Program-made: the position numbers and the translations under genes | Assembly: GCF_020091585.1 (NCBI RefSeq) | Contig: NZ_CP083582.1 | Coordinates: 62,001 to 126,000 of the forward strand | Direction of reading: 5' to 3' | Length of the DNA stretch: 64,000 bases | Source of the DNA: Kovacikia minuta CCNUW1 | Lineage (GTDB): Bacteria > Cyanobacteriota > Cyanobacteriia > Leptolyngbyales > Leptolyngbyaceae | The notes under the pieces: model-generated | The model's database searches: none | The model's input: the letters and a program-made list of their open reading frames with translations, nothing else | What the model was told of the DNA's origin: nothing | Part shown: positions 1 to 7,621 of the stretch, in pieces | Layout: each line of letters opens with the position of its first letter | Numbering within the stretch: the stretch's first letter is position 1

Positions 1-18
1 CACACATTGATTCTCGCA

Positions 19-33
19 AGAAACCCGGTTTCT
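19..33. repeat. Palindromic repeat half-site (family R1)
   Basis: A 15-bp near-palindrome, AGAAACCCGGTTTCT, just upstream of purK. The same core recurs in pairs at 14166-14229, 36342-36410, 41344-41455 and 60363-60475, so this is one arm of a dispersed intergenic repeat. Only one arm is seen here; the other may lie outside the window. Confidence 0.6.
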
Positions 34-92
34 GAGACTGCTGCAAGATCTCAGATAAGGGATTAAAGAGTAGGGGAGGGAGGGAGGAAGAA

Positions 93-1241
93 GTGAAGAA
101 TGGAATGATTAAACGGGTTGGGGTGATTGGGGGAGGGCAACTTGCTTGGATGATGGCAGACGCGGCGGCGAAACTGGGTGTTGAGTTGGTGGTGCAAACA
201 CCTGCTGCAACCGATCCAGCGGTGGCGATCGCGGCGGGTAAGATTCTTGCGCCTGTGGATGACACCGCTGCAACGGCGCAACTCGCAACCCAGTGTGATG
301 TGATTACCTTTGAGAATGAGTTTGTTGACTTGAAAGCGCTTTCTTCTCTAGAAAGTCAGGGCATTTGCTTCCGTCCCAGTACCCATGCCCTGTTCCCCCT
401 GTTAGATAAATACCACCAGCGCTGCTACCTGAAAGACTTAGGGCTACCCACGCCAAAATTTTCCAGCTTCCCGACACCCCACACCCCACACCCCACACCC
501 CACACACCCCTCGTCCTCAAAACCCGTCGCCACGGCTACGATGGGCAGGGAACCTTCATCCTCAAAAACCAGGCAGAATTGCAAGCGACTGTAGAACGGT
601 TGCAAACAGTGCCCCTATTGCTGGAAGAGTTTGTTCCATTTGAGCGAGAGCTGGCAGCGATCGCGGCTCGTTCCGTGACGGGCGAAATTGCAATTTACCC
701 GATTGTGGAAACGCAGCAGGAGAAGCAGGTGTGTCGGCGAGTGTTTGCGCCTGCAACCGTCAGTCAAGAGGTGGTGGAGCAGGCGGAGGCGATCGTTCGT
801 ACCCTGCTCGATCGCCTCCAGGTCGTTGGCGTTTTTGGGATCGAACTCTTTCTGACACCAGAAGGAAAGGTTCTGGTGAATGAAATTGCTCCCCGCGTCC
901 ACAACTCTGGACATTTCACCCTCGACGCCTGTGAAACGTCCCAGTTTGAGCAACACCTGAGGGCTGTTTGTGGGTTGCCATTGGGCAGTCCGGCTATGCA
1001 CACTTCAGCAGCGGTGATGGTCAACCTGTTGGGTTACGAGCATTCCACCAGTGACTACCAGACAAAGCGCCAGCAGTTAGCAGCAATTCCCCAGGCGCAG
1101 GTTCACTGGTATGGCAAAACTGAGTCTCGCCCCGGACGCAAACTGGGGCATGTGACGGTTCTGCTAGATGAACCAGGAAAAAAGCAGCACGACTCGGCGA
1201 TCGCGATCGCCCAAACGGTTGAGGCGATCTGGTACGGTTGA
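93..1241 (+). CDS. purK: 5-(carboxyamino)imidazole ribonucleotide synthase (PurK)
   Basis: ATP-grasp enzyme that carboxylates aminoimidazole ribonucleotide with ATP and bicarbonate in de novo purine synthesis; cytosolic. The N-terminus has the nucleotide-binding motif GVIGGGQLAWMM, the middle has the ATP-grasp segment KTRRHGYDGQGTF and LLEEFVPFERELA, and the C-terminal part has NEIAPRVHNSGH. At 382 aa it has the usual family length. The start shown is a GTG with a G-rich stretch immediately upstream; an in-frame ATG at 105 (MIKRVGVIGG) matches the usual family N-terminus and is a good alternative. Odd feature: residues about 128-139 (TPHTPHPTPHTP) are encoded by about five copies of the heptamer CCCCACA, between the lid strand and the KTRRHGYDG loop. 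The identification is secure. Confidence 0.95.
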   Translation: MKNGMIKRVGVIGGGQLAWMMADAAAKLGVELVVQTPAATDPAVAIAAGKILAPVDDTAATAQLATQCDVITFENEFVDLKALSSLESQGICFRPSTHALFPLLDKYHQRCYLKDLGLPTPKFSSFPTPHTPHPTPHTPLVLKTRRHGYDGQGTFILKNQAELQATVERLQTVPLLLEEFVPFERELAAIAARSVTGEIAIYPIVETQQEKQVCRRVFAPATVSQEVVEQAEAIVRTLLDRLQVVGVFGIELFLTPEGKVLVNEIAPRVHNSGHFTLDACETSQFEQHLRAVCGLPLGSPAMHTSAAVMVNLLGYEHSTSDYQTKRQQLAAIPQAQVHWYGKTESRPGRKLGHVTVLLDEPGKKQHDSAIAIAQTVEAIWYG

Positions 1242-1320
1242 GGGGAATTAAAAATTGAGAATGATGAATGATGAATTAAAACCAGTTGTCGAATAGATTT
1301 CTAATTTTGCATGTTTAATT

Positions 1321-1430
1321 CTTATACCAATTTGAATTGAAAACGCGACAGATCTGGTAGGGGCGTTTGGCCAAACGCCCCTACCAAAATGTTGATGTGC
1401 CACGAGGACGATTCAATTTGATATTCATTT
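1321..1430. repeat. Palindromic intergenic repeat (family R2)
   Basis: An imperfect inverted repeat. The outer arms are TATACCAATTTGAATTGAAA and a degenerate complement ending near 1430; the inner arms are GTAGGGGCGTTTGG and CCAAACGCCCCTAC. A half copy lies at 51530-51597 and a diverged full copy at 55311-55456. It resembles a non-autonomous inverted-repeat element; no transposase is associated with it. Confidence 0.65.
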
Positions 1431-1449
1431 CTTCTCTTCCCAATTTCCC

Positions 1450-3216
1450 ATGCGTATCTCCCGATTGCATCAATTGCTCATCAACCCAATTGAAAAAGTA
1501 GCAGCGGGCGATCGGACTGCACCTGTCTCTGCCTCTATGGGCGTTTGGTTCGGTTTAAGTTTAGGATTTGCAGTTTTTTATGGTTTTTTAGGGCTACAAA
1601 AGGCATTTCGGTCTGCATACGTTGTTCAAGACGATGCGAGAGAGTATGTGTTTTGGATGCAGCGGTTTATCGATCCAGCGCTTTTCCCCCAGGATTTAAT
1701 CGCAGATTATTTTCAGTCGATTACCCCATCGGGATACGCGGCTCTTTACCAGTCAATGGCAACGTTGGGCATCCCCCCGCTACTGCTCAGCAAAGTTCTG
1801 CCCCTGGGTTTGGGGCTAGTGGCAACGGTCTATTGTTTTGGGGTTTGCCTTCAGATTTTTCCGGTTCCTGCAGCTGGGTTTGTGTCGTCTTTGCTCCTGA
1901 ACCAGAGTCTCTGGTTTAAGAGTGACCTGGCTTCTGCAACTCCCAAAGCGTTTATCTACCCGCTGTTTCTGGCATTCGTTTATTATTTGCTGCGACGCTC
2001 CTGGGTACCCTTGAGTGTGACGATCGCCCTCGAAGGTTGGTTTTATCCCCCGTTAGTCTTTATTTCCGTTGGAATTTTAGCTCTACGACTGGGGAATTGG
2101 CGGCGATTTTCTCCACTATTGGAACCGGGTCAGGGCTACTGGTGGTTATGCGTTGTGGGTTTAGGGATAGGGGTATTGACGACCTTACCCTATGCGGTAG
2201 CTTCTGCTGAATTTGCCCCCCTGGTTACCGCTGCACAAGCCAGAGCCATGCCAGAATTCTGGGCGGGCGGCAGGCATCCCTATTTCAATTCCAATCCCTG
2301 GCAATTCTGGCTTATTGGTCAGCATAGCGGCATTTTGCCGCCCTTGATGCCACCCTTAATTTGGACTGGGTTGGTATTGCCAATCATCCTCAACCATCCA
2401 TCCCGCTTTCCTCTGGTCAAGCACATCCAACCTGCGATCGCAATTCTACTCCAAACGGTGGTGGCATCCCTGGGGCTTTTTTTTGCGGCGCATGCCCTGC
2501 TGTTAAAACTCTTTTTCCCGACCCGTTATACCATTCACACGTTTCGAATGGTGATGGCGATCGCCGCTGGAATTGTCTTGATCGTCATCCTGGATGCTGT
2601 TTTTCGTGCTTGCACCAGGATGGTGACAGGTCATCAAAATCGGCGCTTGGGGATGTTAGCCCTGACCGGAGTGATGGCAATGATTTTGATTGCCTATCCC
2701 AACTTTTCGCCCCAGTTTCCTGCCACCAATAACCGAATTTCTGGAGAAGGCAAGCTCTACCCATTTCTGCAAACGCAACCGAAAAATACCCTCGTTGCAA
2801 CATTAGCAAGCACGGCAAATAACATTCCTACCTTTGCCCAACGATCGGTTTTGCTGAGTGAGGAATATGCTCTGCCATTCCATTTAGGCTACTACAATCA
2901 GATTCGGCAACGGAGCAAGGATTTGATTCATGCCCAATACACTCCAGACTTGGCGATCGCACAACAGTTTATTCAGCAGTATGGCATTAATTTTTGGTTG
3001 GTTGAACATAACGCCTTTACTTCAGACTATTTAACCAAAGCGTCCTGGCTCAAAAGTTTTCAACCCGAATTTTCAAACGCGATCGCCCAACTGAATCAAG
3101 GTACTGTCCCCGCGATCGCCCAACTGGTCAAACAATGTTCCGTTTTAGAAACTGAAACGCTCAGTGTGCTGGCAGGGAATTGTATTTCTCAAGTGGGCGA
3201 TCGAATAAAGTCATGA
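1450..3216 (+). CDS. Multi-pass membrane protein, unknown function (possible GT-C fold)
   Basis: I do not recognise a named family. The 588-residue protein has about ten hydrophobic segments across residues 35-430, then a soluble C-terminal part of roughly 150 residues. The first predicted periplasmic loop carries an acidic stretch, QDDAREYVFWMQRF, followed by DPALFPQDLIADYF. Acidic residues in the first loop are common in GT-C glycosyltransferases and dolichyl-phosphate-type transferases, so a lipid-linked sugar transferase is one possibility, but this is inference only. The ATG at 1450 follows a short A/T-rich gap with no strong Shine-Dalgarno sequence. It stands alone between purK and the toxin-antitoxin pair. 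Confidence 0.7.
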   Translation: MRISRLHQLLINPIEKVAAGDRTAPVSASMGVWFGLSLGFAVFYGFLGLQKAFRSAYVVQDDAREYVFWMQRFIDPALFPQDLIADYFQSITPSGYAALYQSMATLGIPPLLLSKVLPLGLGLVATVYCFGVCLQIFPVPAAGFVSSLLLNQSLWFKSDLASATPKAFIYPLFLAFVYYLLRRSWVPLSVTIALEGWFYPPLVFISVGILALRLGNWRRFSPLLEPGQGYWWLCVVGLGIGVLTTLPYAVASAEFAPLVTAAQARAMPEFWAGGRHPYFNSNPWQFWLIGQHSGILPPLMPPLIWTGLVLPIILNHPSRFPLVKHIQPAIAILLQTVVASLGLFFAAHALLLKLFFPTRYTIHTFRMVMAIAAGIVLIVILDAVFRACTRMVTGHQNRRLGMLALTGVMAMILIAYPNFSPQFPATNNRISGEGKLYPFLQTQPKNTLVATLASTANNIPTFAQRSVLLSEEYALPFHLGYYNQIRQRSKDLIHAQYTPDLAIAQQFIQQYGINFWLVEHNAFTSDYLTKASWLKSFQPEFSNAIAQLNQGTVPAIAQLVKQCSVLETETLSVLAGNCISQVGDRIKS

Positions 3217-3333
3217 TTCATGCAAGGTGTAATGGAAAGCGATCGAACGGCAACGTTGTATAGCGGTCAATAGCCTCAAACAACCATCAAGAACCTCTAT
3301 CCGTCCGCACCAACACACTGTTGGGCTACGCTG

Positions 3334-3717
3334 TTATATGAAACTAACTGGGTAGGCACGAACTGCTGAATCTACTGTCGCAATCGTCAGACCATTCTGT
3401 AAAGCCTGACAAACAAGCATCCTGTCAAATGGATCACGATGTAATGGTGGTAGTTTAGCCAATTGAACCACGCTACTTTCCTCTAGAGCAAGGCTGGCAA
3501 TTTGATGAAGCTCGCGCTGCTTAGGCAAATATGTTTCGGGAGACTCTGGCAGAGGAAGCTTGCCCAACTGATATTTGACAATTGCTTCCCAGACAGAAAC
3601 TGCACTCAGGTAGACTTCATTATCTGGATCACGAATTGCATCTCGAACATTCATTGACAACTGGGCATCACCACTGATGAACCACAAAAAGATATGCGTA
3701 TCTAGCAAAATTCTCAT
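3334..3717 (-). CDS. PIN-domain toxin (VapC-like)
   Basis: A 127-aa PIN-fold ribonuclease, the expected toxin half of a type II toxin-antitoxin module. The acidic catalytic residues are visible: D6 in LLDTHIFLW, E in SAVSVWEAIVK, D in HRDPFDRML and D in IATVDSAV. Such toxins cleave RNA in the cytoplasm and are neutralised by the protein encoded just upstream. Its start overlaps the antitoxin stop by 4 nt, so translation is coupled, as is usual for these pairs. The RNA target cannot be read from the sequence. Confidence 0.9.
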   Translation of the reverse strand: MRILLDTHIFLWFISGDAQLSMNVRDAIRDPDNEVYLSAVSVWEAIVKYQLGKLPLPESPETYLPKQRELHQIASLALEESSVVQLAKLPPLHRDPFDRMLVCQALQNGLTIATVDSAVRAYPVSFI

Positions 3718-3950
3718 TTGCCCTCGAATGCGTTAAGCAGATCTTCAGGCAAGGGAGCATCGAAATCATCTGGAACGATAAACTCGCCTGCACATAAACC
3801 AAAGGGTCGCAATTGCTTACTACTAGCAACAGGTTTAAGTTCAGCAATTGGTTTGTCAGATCTAAAAATGACAAGTGTCTCACCCGCCTCTACTTGATTC
3901 AGATACTTAAGAGGATCGCGCTGAATATCATCAACCGTTACATTTAACAT
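3714..3950 (-). CDS. Antitoxin, Phd/YefM family
   Basis: A 78-aa protein with the Phd/YefM N-terminal fold: MLNVTVDDIQRDPLKYLNQVEAGETLVIFRSDKPIAEL is the DNA-binding half. The acidic C-terminal tail (FDAPLPEDLLNAFEGK) would wrap the toxin. It precedes and overlaps the PIN gene by 4 nt. By analogy with the family it binds its own promoter and autoregulates the pair together with the toxin; no operator was resolved here. Confidence 0.88.
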   Translation of the reverse strand: MLNVTVDDIQRDPLKYLNQVEAGETLVIFRSDKPIAELKPVASSKQLRPFGLCAGEFIVPDDFDAPLPEDLLNAFEGK

Positions 3951-4410
3951 TAGCTTGCCTCAACACAACTCAGATACATCAAAAATCCAAAGCAATGAAA
4001 CATTGTCACCCAATTTACTAACCCTCTCAGAGATCTGACTCTACGAGGATTTGTAGTTCCTACGCAATCACCCCTCCTAACAAGACCAATCTCAATAACG
4101 GGTCACCCAAGATAGTCGCCTCTCCTTGCCAAATCTTTGTCTTTTTTTGCACCCCTACCAAATGCAATGCCCAAATCTTTCGGGGTGTTGATTCCACAAG
4201 AAATTAACTCAACAGTCCTAATAAAGCTCTTGCTCCAATTCAGCATCCCAAAATGCGTTTCTAAGGATCGTAGATTTAATAAAACCGCAAACTGTAGAGG
4301 CGGGTTTAGCAGACCCGTGCACAGCCTGCAATGAATTTGACCGCAAAACCCGCCCCAACAACCACATCATTATCAGCCACCAATAACCAATGACTAATGA
4401 CTAATCGCTC
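3951..4410. other. Intergenic stretch, 460 bp
   Basis: No convincing gene. Around 4290-4355 there is an inverted G/C-rich pair (GAGGCGGGTTTAGCAG and a complementary AAACCCGCCCC) resembling the inner arms of repeat family R2. The divergent promoter region of the antitoxin should lie at 3951-4050. A 65-codon open frame at 4137-4334 looks like chance. Confidence 0.5.
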
Positions 4411-4830
4411 TTACCAATTTCTTAAATCAGGCTCAACCCAAGTAGTACGCGCTTCCCACGATAGGAGACGATCTCCACTGTAGAACAGAAATGGTAGGTT
4501 TGGATCAGCGTAGGTTTGCAGCAGGGCATTCACGGTTTCAAGCGCGAAATCATTTACCCCTTTGTCTGTTAAAAATTGGTGGACCTGATCAATCCAAAAC
4601 AGGGTAATCGTTTCGTGATAGCCCCCTGTGGGAGTGGTCTGGATACCGTTGGCAGCATTGTACTGCTGAATGCCTGCCCGAATTCGCCTGGTCGCCTCTG
4701 GATGCGGGTAGTGAACGAGATACCAGAGCGCAACAGTTAGATGGGCGGCATGGGTCCAGCGAGATCGCGCCAGTGTGCGATCCTCAAACGCCCAGACTAA
4801 ATCCTTTGCTTCATCAATGGTTGTGTACAT
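4411..4830 (-). CDS. Conserved hypothetical protein, 139 aa
   Basis: No assigned function. The protein is soluble and helical with conserved-looking aromatic and histidine residues (RSRWTHAAHLTVALWYLV, GGYHETITLFW). The WTHxAHL and YHE histidines could form a metal or catalytic site, but this is speculation. The start MYTTIDEAKDLVW is the first ATG. It is followed by a gap to a divergently oriented flavin-type protein; no operon partner is visible. Confidence 0.75.
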   Translation of the reverse strand: MYTTIDEAKDLVWAFEDRTLARSRWTHAAHLTVALWYLVHYPHPEATRRIRAGIQQYNAANGIQTTPTGGYHETITLFWIDQVHQFLTDKGVNDFALETVNALLQTYADPNLPFLFYSGDRLLSWEARTTWVEPDLRNW

Positions 4831-4981
4831 TTTCAGCCGCTACTGATGCGTTGCCAATTGGACTTTTCAAACAGCCCCTAAGATACTTGTCTATAAAGGT
4901 TTTCACAATCTGCAATCTGCAATCTGCAATCTAAAATAGGATTGGAAAACCACCCCGCCCCTGACACAATAAGACTAGCCG

Positions 4982-5533
4982 ATGGCAAAACTCTTTGACT
5001 GCATAACGGATGATCTGCAAAAGTTCATTGCCAAACAACACCTGTTCTTTGTCGCCACTGCACCGTTGAGTGCGACCGGTCACGTTAACCTGTCTCCTAA
5101 AGGATTGGATACGTTTCGGATTCTTTCCCGCGATCGGGTTGCTTACCTTGATCTGACCGGGAGTGGCAACGAAACCTCCGCCCATTTGCAGGAAAATGGA
5201 CGCATTACCTTTATGTTCTGCGCCTTTGAGGGACCACCCCTGATCCTGCGCCTTTACGGAAAGGGCTATACCGTCCTACCGGGTGCTTCCGAGTGGGATG
5301 CACTTTATAAATTGTTTTCTCCCCTGCCTGGAATCCGGCAAATTATTGTGGGCGAGATCGATCGGGTGCAAACCTCCTGCGGTACCGCTGTTCCCTTATT
5401 TGAGCCGATCGGTCAGCGAGACAATCTGGTGAAATGGGCACAGAACAAAGGCGAACAGGGATTGCACGATTACTGGCAACAGAAAAACTTCGTCAGTATC
5501 GATGGTTTACCAACGCCTTTGGGGAAGCAGTAG
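4982..5533 (+). CDS. Pyridoxamine 5'-phosphate oxidase family protein
   Basis: A 183-aa split-barrel protein of the PNPOx-like, FMN-binding superfamily. Typical features are the N-terminal helix DLQKFIAKQHLFFVATA, the strand GHVNLSPKGLDTFRIL, the dimer strand AYLDLTGSGNETSAHL and the core motif RITFMFCAFEGPPLILRLYGKG. Members bind FMN, F420 or heme and act as oxidoreductases or general stress proteins; the actual substrate cannot be told from sequence. The start ATG at 4982 fits the family N-terminus. Monocistronic. Confidence 0.88.
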   Translation: MAKLFDCITDDLQKFIAKQHLFFVATAPLSATGHVNLSPKGLDTFRILSRDRVAYLDLTGSGNETSAHLQENGRITFMFCAFEGPPLILRLYGKGYTVLPGASEWDALYKLFSPLPGIRQIIVGEIDRVQTSCGTAVPLFEPIGQRDNLVKWAQNKGEQGLHDYWQQKNFVSIDGLPTPLGKQ

Positions 5534-5655
5534 GGGGTAGGTGAAAGGTGTCAGGTGTCAGTCACCAGTGACCAGTGCCAAATTAGGCTGAGGAAATCAT
5601 TTTTATCCTTCATCCTTCATCCCTCATCCTTTCCCTACCACCTACCACCTACCAC
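5534..5655. repeat. Short tandem heptamer repeats (STRR)
   Basis: Runs of GGTGTCA, CATCCTT and ACCACCT, seven-base units repeated two to four times. This style of repeat is typical of cyanobacterial intergenic STRR islands and separates two convergent genes. No other signal was seen. Confidence 0.8.
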
Positions 5656-7326
5656 CTAGAAACTAAACGTTGTCCGAATGGTTCCAACCACAAAATCATC
5701 GTTATTTCCTTCCTGGTCTGGGTTGGTAATCCAAACCACACCCGGCGTGACTGAAATATTGTTGGTCACCTGGAACTTATAAAAAGCTTCAACATGGAGG
5801 GAAGTGCTGTTGTTAATCCCAAAGTTGCCCAGTCTGGCTGAGCCTGGTACACCCAGGAGGGCAGCGGGCAACCCACCTCCAACATCAACACTGCCCAGGT
5901 AGGGTTCGCGCCCAACGAAGATTCCGCCCAGGTTTCCTTTCCGAAACAAATCGGGGAAGGCAAGCCCACCCCCGTAGTACCAGATTTCACCTCCGCCGGT
6001 ATCGATCAGGGTCAAATCGGTAAAGCCTCCAAAGCCATTCAGGACAATGTGGGGCGTGAGTTTAACCGAAGCCTGGACGCCATAGGAATTGGTGATAGCT
6101 GAAACCCCTAAACCTGAATGGAAGGCATTTGCCGCTACGGTACCCGTATAGAACCTATTGTTTGTTTCACCCAGGTTGAAAATAGCAGTACCAGGCTTGT
6201 GATAGGCATGCACATAGGTTAAACCGACTTGAATCCAATCCGTGGGGGTGACAGTCAATTGCCCAAAAGCAGAATAGCTGCCGTTAAACAAGCCATTGCC
6301 GGGAGAGGGATCGTTGGCGTTTGTTGCCAGGTAGCCACCCGATAGTACAAAGCGCTTATCTGGATCGATCGCAAAATTAAGGGTTGCCCCCGATCCACCC
6401 CCGATCCGATAGATCGGGCTTTCCTGGGCAAAGGTGGAGATAGCTCCATTGCCCCCATCGAAGTCTTCAAAGTAGGGGTTAACTGTACTGTAGGTGTAAT
6501 ACCCCGTGTGCCCTCCGGCTGCGACCACAAATGCTCTCAGCCGTTCCCCGATCGGGAAGGTGTAATCGAGGCGATCGACAAATACGGAATTTCCTGTGCC
6601 GTTGCCGACGCTAAAGGCAGGTAAACCTTCAGCCGTGCCCCGATTCAGCCCAATCACATTCGGGGGCAGCAAAAAGCTCTCCCGATTGCCTGCCGCCAGT
6701 CGGGTTGTCAGCAAATCCTTACCCGTGAAACTCGTCAGTAACCCTAAACGTACCCGATCCTGAAACACGGTGTTATTCAGGTCATCAACCTGATTCCCAA
6801 AGATGTCGCTGACATTAAAGATGACTTCACCCACCAGTTTGGTGGTAGTCGAAAATTGCTGCCGTTCCAGGGTAGCAGTACGCACTTCCAGGGCATCAAT
6901 TCTGCCTCGCAGGACGGCAAGTTCAGCCGCAAACTCTTCCTGAAGCTTTTGAATTGTGATCAGGTCTTCCTTTCTGACGAAATCCGATAAGGCTGCGGTT
7001 AACAGCTCATTCATCCGATCCATACAAGCATTAACCCCAGCAGCAAACTCGTAGCGGCTGAGGGCACGATTACCCCGATAGGTTTTGTCCGGATAGCCGA
7101 CGATGCAGCCGTAGCGCTCCACCAGGGATTGCAATGCCTGAAACGCCCAGTCCGTTGGCTTGACATCGGAAAGCTGGGAAACAGAGGTCACCTGCTCTGC
7201 GGGATCAACATTGGCAACAGTGTCCTCAGTGGCAGATGGCATCGAGGCAGCAGCGGAACCTGTCCACATCATCCCCAAAACCAGCGGGGAAGCCAGTAAT
7301 GAATTTCTGAGCATGTTAAAGCACAT
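5656..7326 (-). CDS. SLH-domain porin of the cyanobacterial iron-uptake/OprB type
   Basis: Outer-membrane beta-barrel. Domains in order: signal peptide (MCFNMLRNSLLASPLVLGMMW...AAA), an SLH domain with VKPTDWAFQALQSLVERYGC...YPDKTYRGNRALSRYEFAAGVNACMD that anchors to the periplasmic peptidoglycan/secondary polymer, a short coiled coil (LQEEFAAELAVLRGRIDALE), then an OprB-like barrel ending in a terminal phenylalanine (RTTFSF). I moved the start to ATG 7326 because a GAGGAG Shine-Dalgarno sits 8 nt upstream and the signal peptide begins there; the longer frame to 7389 adds unlikely residues. Cyanobacterial homologues carry inorganic ions, including iron. The substrate here is inferred. Confidence 0.9.
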   Translation of the reverse strand: MCFNMLRNSLLASPLVLGMMWTGSAAASMPSATEDTVANVDPAEQVTSVSQLSDVKPTDWAFQALQSLVERYGCIVGYPDKTYRGNRALSRYEFAAGVNACMDRMNELLTAALSDFVRKEDLITIQKLQEEFAAELAVLRGRIDALEVRTATLERQQFSTTTKLVGEVIFNVSDIFGNQVDDLNNTVFQDRVRLGLLTSFTGKDLLTTRLAAGNRESFLLPPNVIGLNRGTAEGLPAFSVGNGTGNSVFVDRLDYTFPIGERLRAFVVAAGGHTGYYTYSTVNPYFEDFDGGNGAISTFAQESPIYRIGGGSGATLNFAIDPDKRFVLSGGYLATNANDPSPGNGLFNGSYSAFGQLTVTPTDWIQVGLTYVHAYHKPGTAIFNLGETNNRFYTGTVAANAFHSGLGVSAITNSYGVQASVKLTPHIVLNGFGGFTDLTLIDTGGGEIWYYGGGLAFPDLFRKGNLGGIFVGREPYLGSVDVGGGLPAALLGVPGSARLGNFGINNSTSLHVEAFYKFQVTNNISVTPGVVWITNPDQEGNNDDFVVGTIRTTFSF

Positions 7327-7429
7327 AATTAACTCCTCACACAGGACTAAATGCACGACCCTTGCAATTAAGTATAGAAGCCTATCCAATTGCAGGAGTA
7401 AAAAACTCCTATCGGTTAGAAACAGAAGA

Positions 7430-7621
7430 ATTCAGGAGCCAGAAGCCAGAAGAAATTTGTATAGCAGGTGTCAGGTGTCAGAGTATAAATGTTTAGTAGC
7501 AAAGCGTTTCAAGTATTTTAAGATGCCGCAACACAAATAGCGACAGCTATAACTTTGGCTCCTAGCTCCTAGCTCCTGGCTCCTGGCTCCTGGCTCCTGA
7601 CTCCGGGTTCCTGAATTCTGC
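7430..7621. repeat. STRR heptamer island
   Basis: Contains GCTCCTG/GCTCCTA heptamers repeated about seven times at 7558-7610 and GGTGTCA pairs near 7468. It lies between the porin promoter region and the end of the fibro-slime gene. No gene is seen. Confidence 0.8.
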
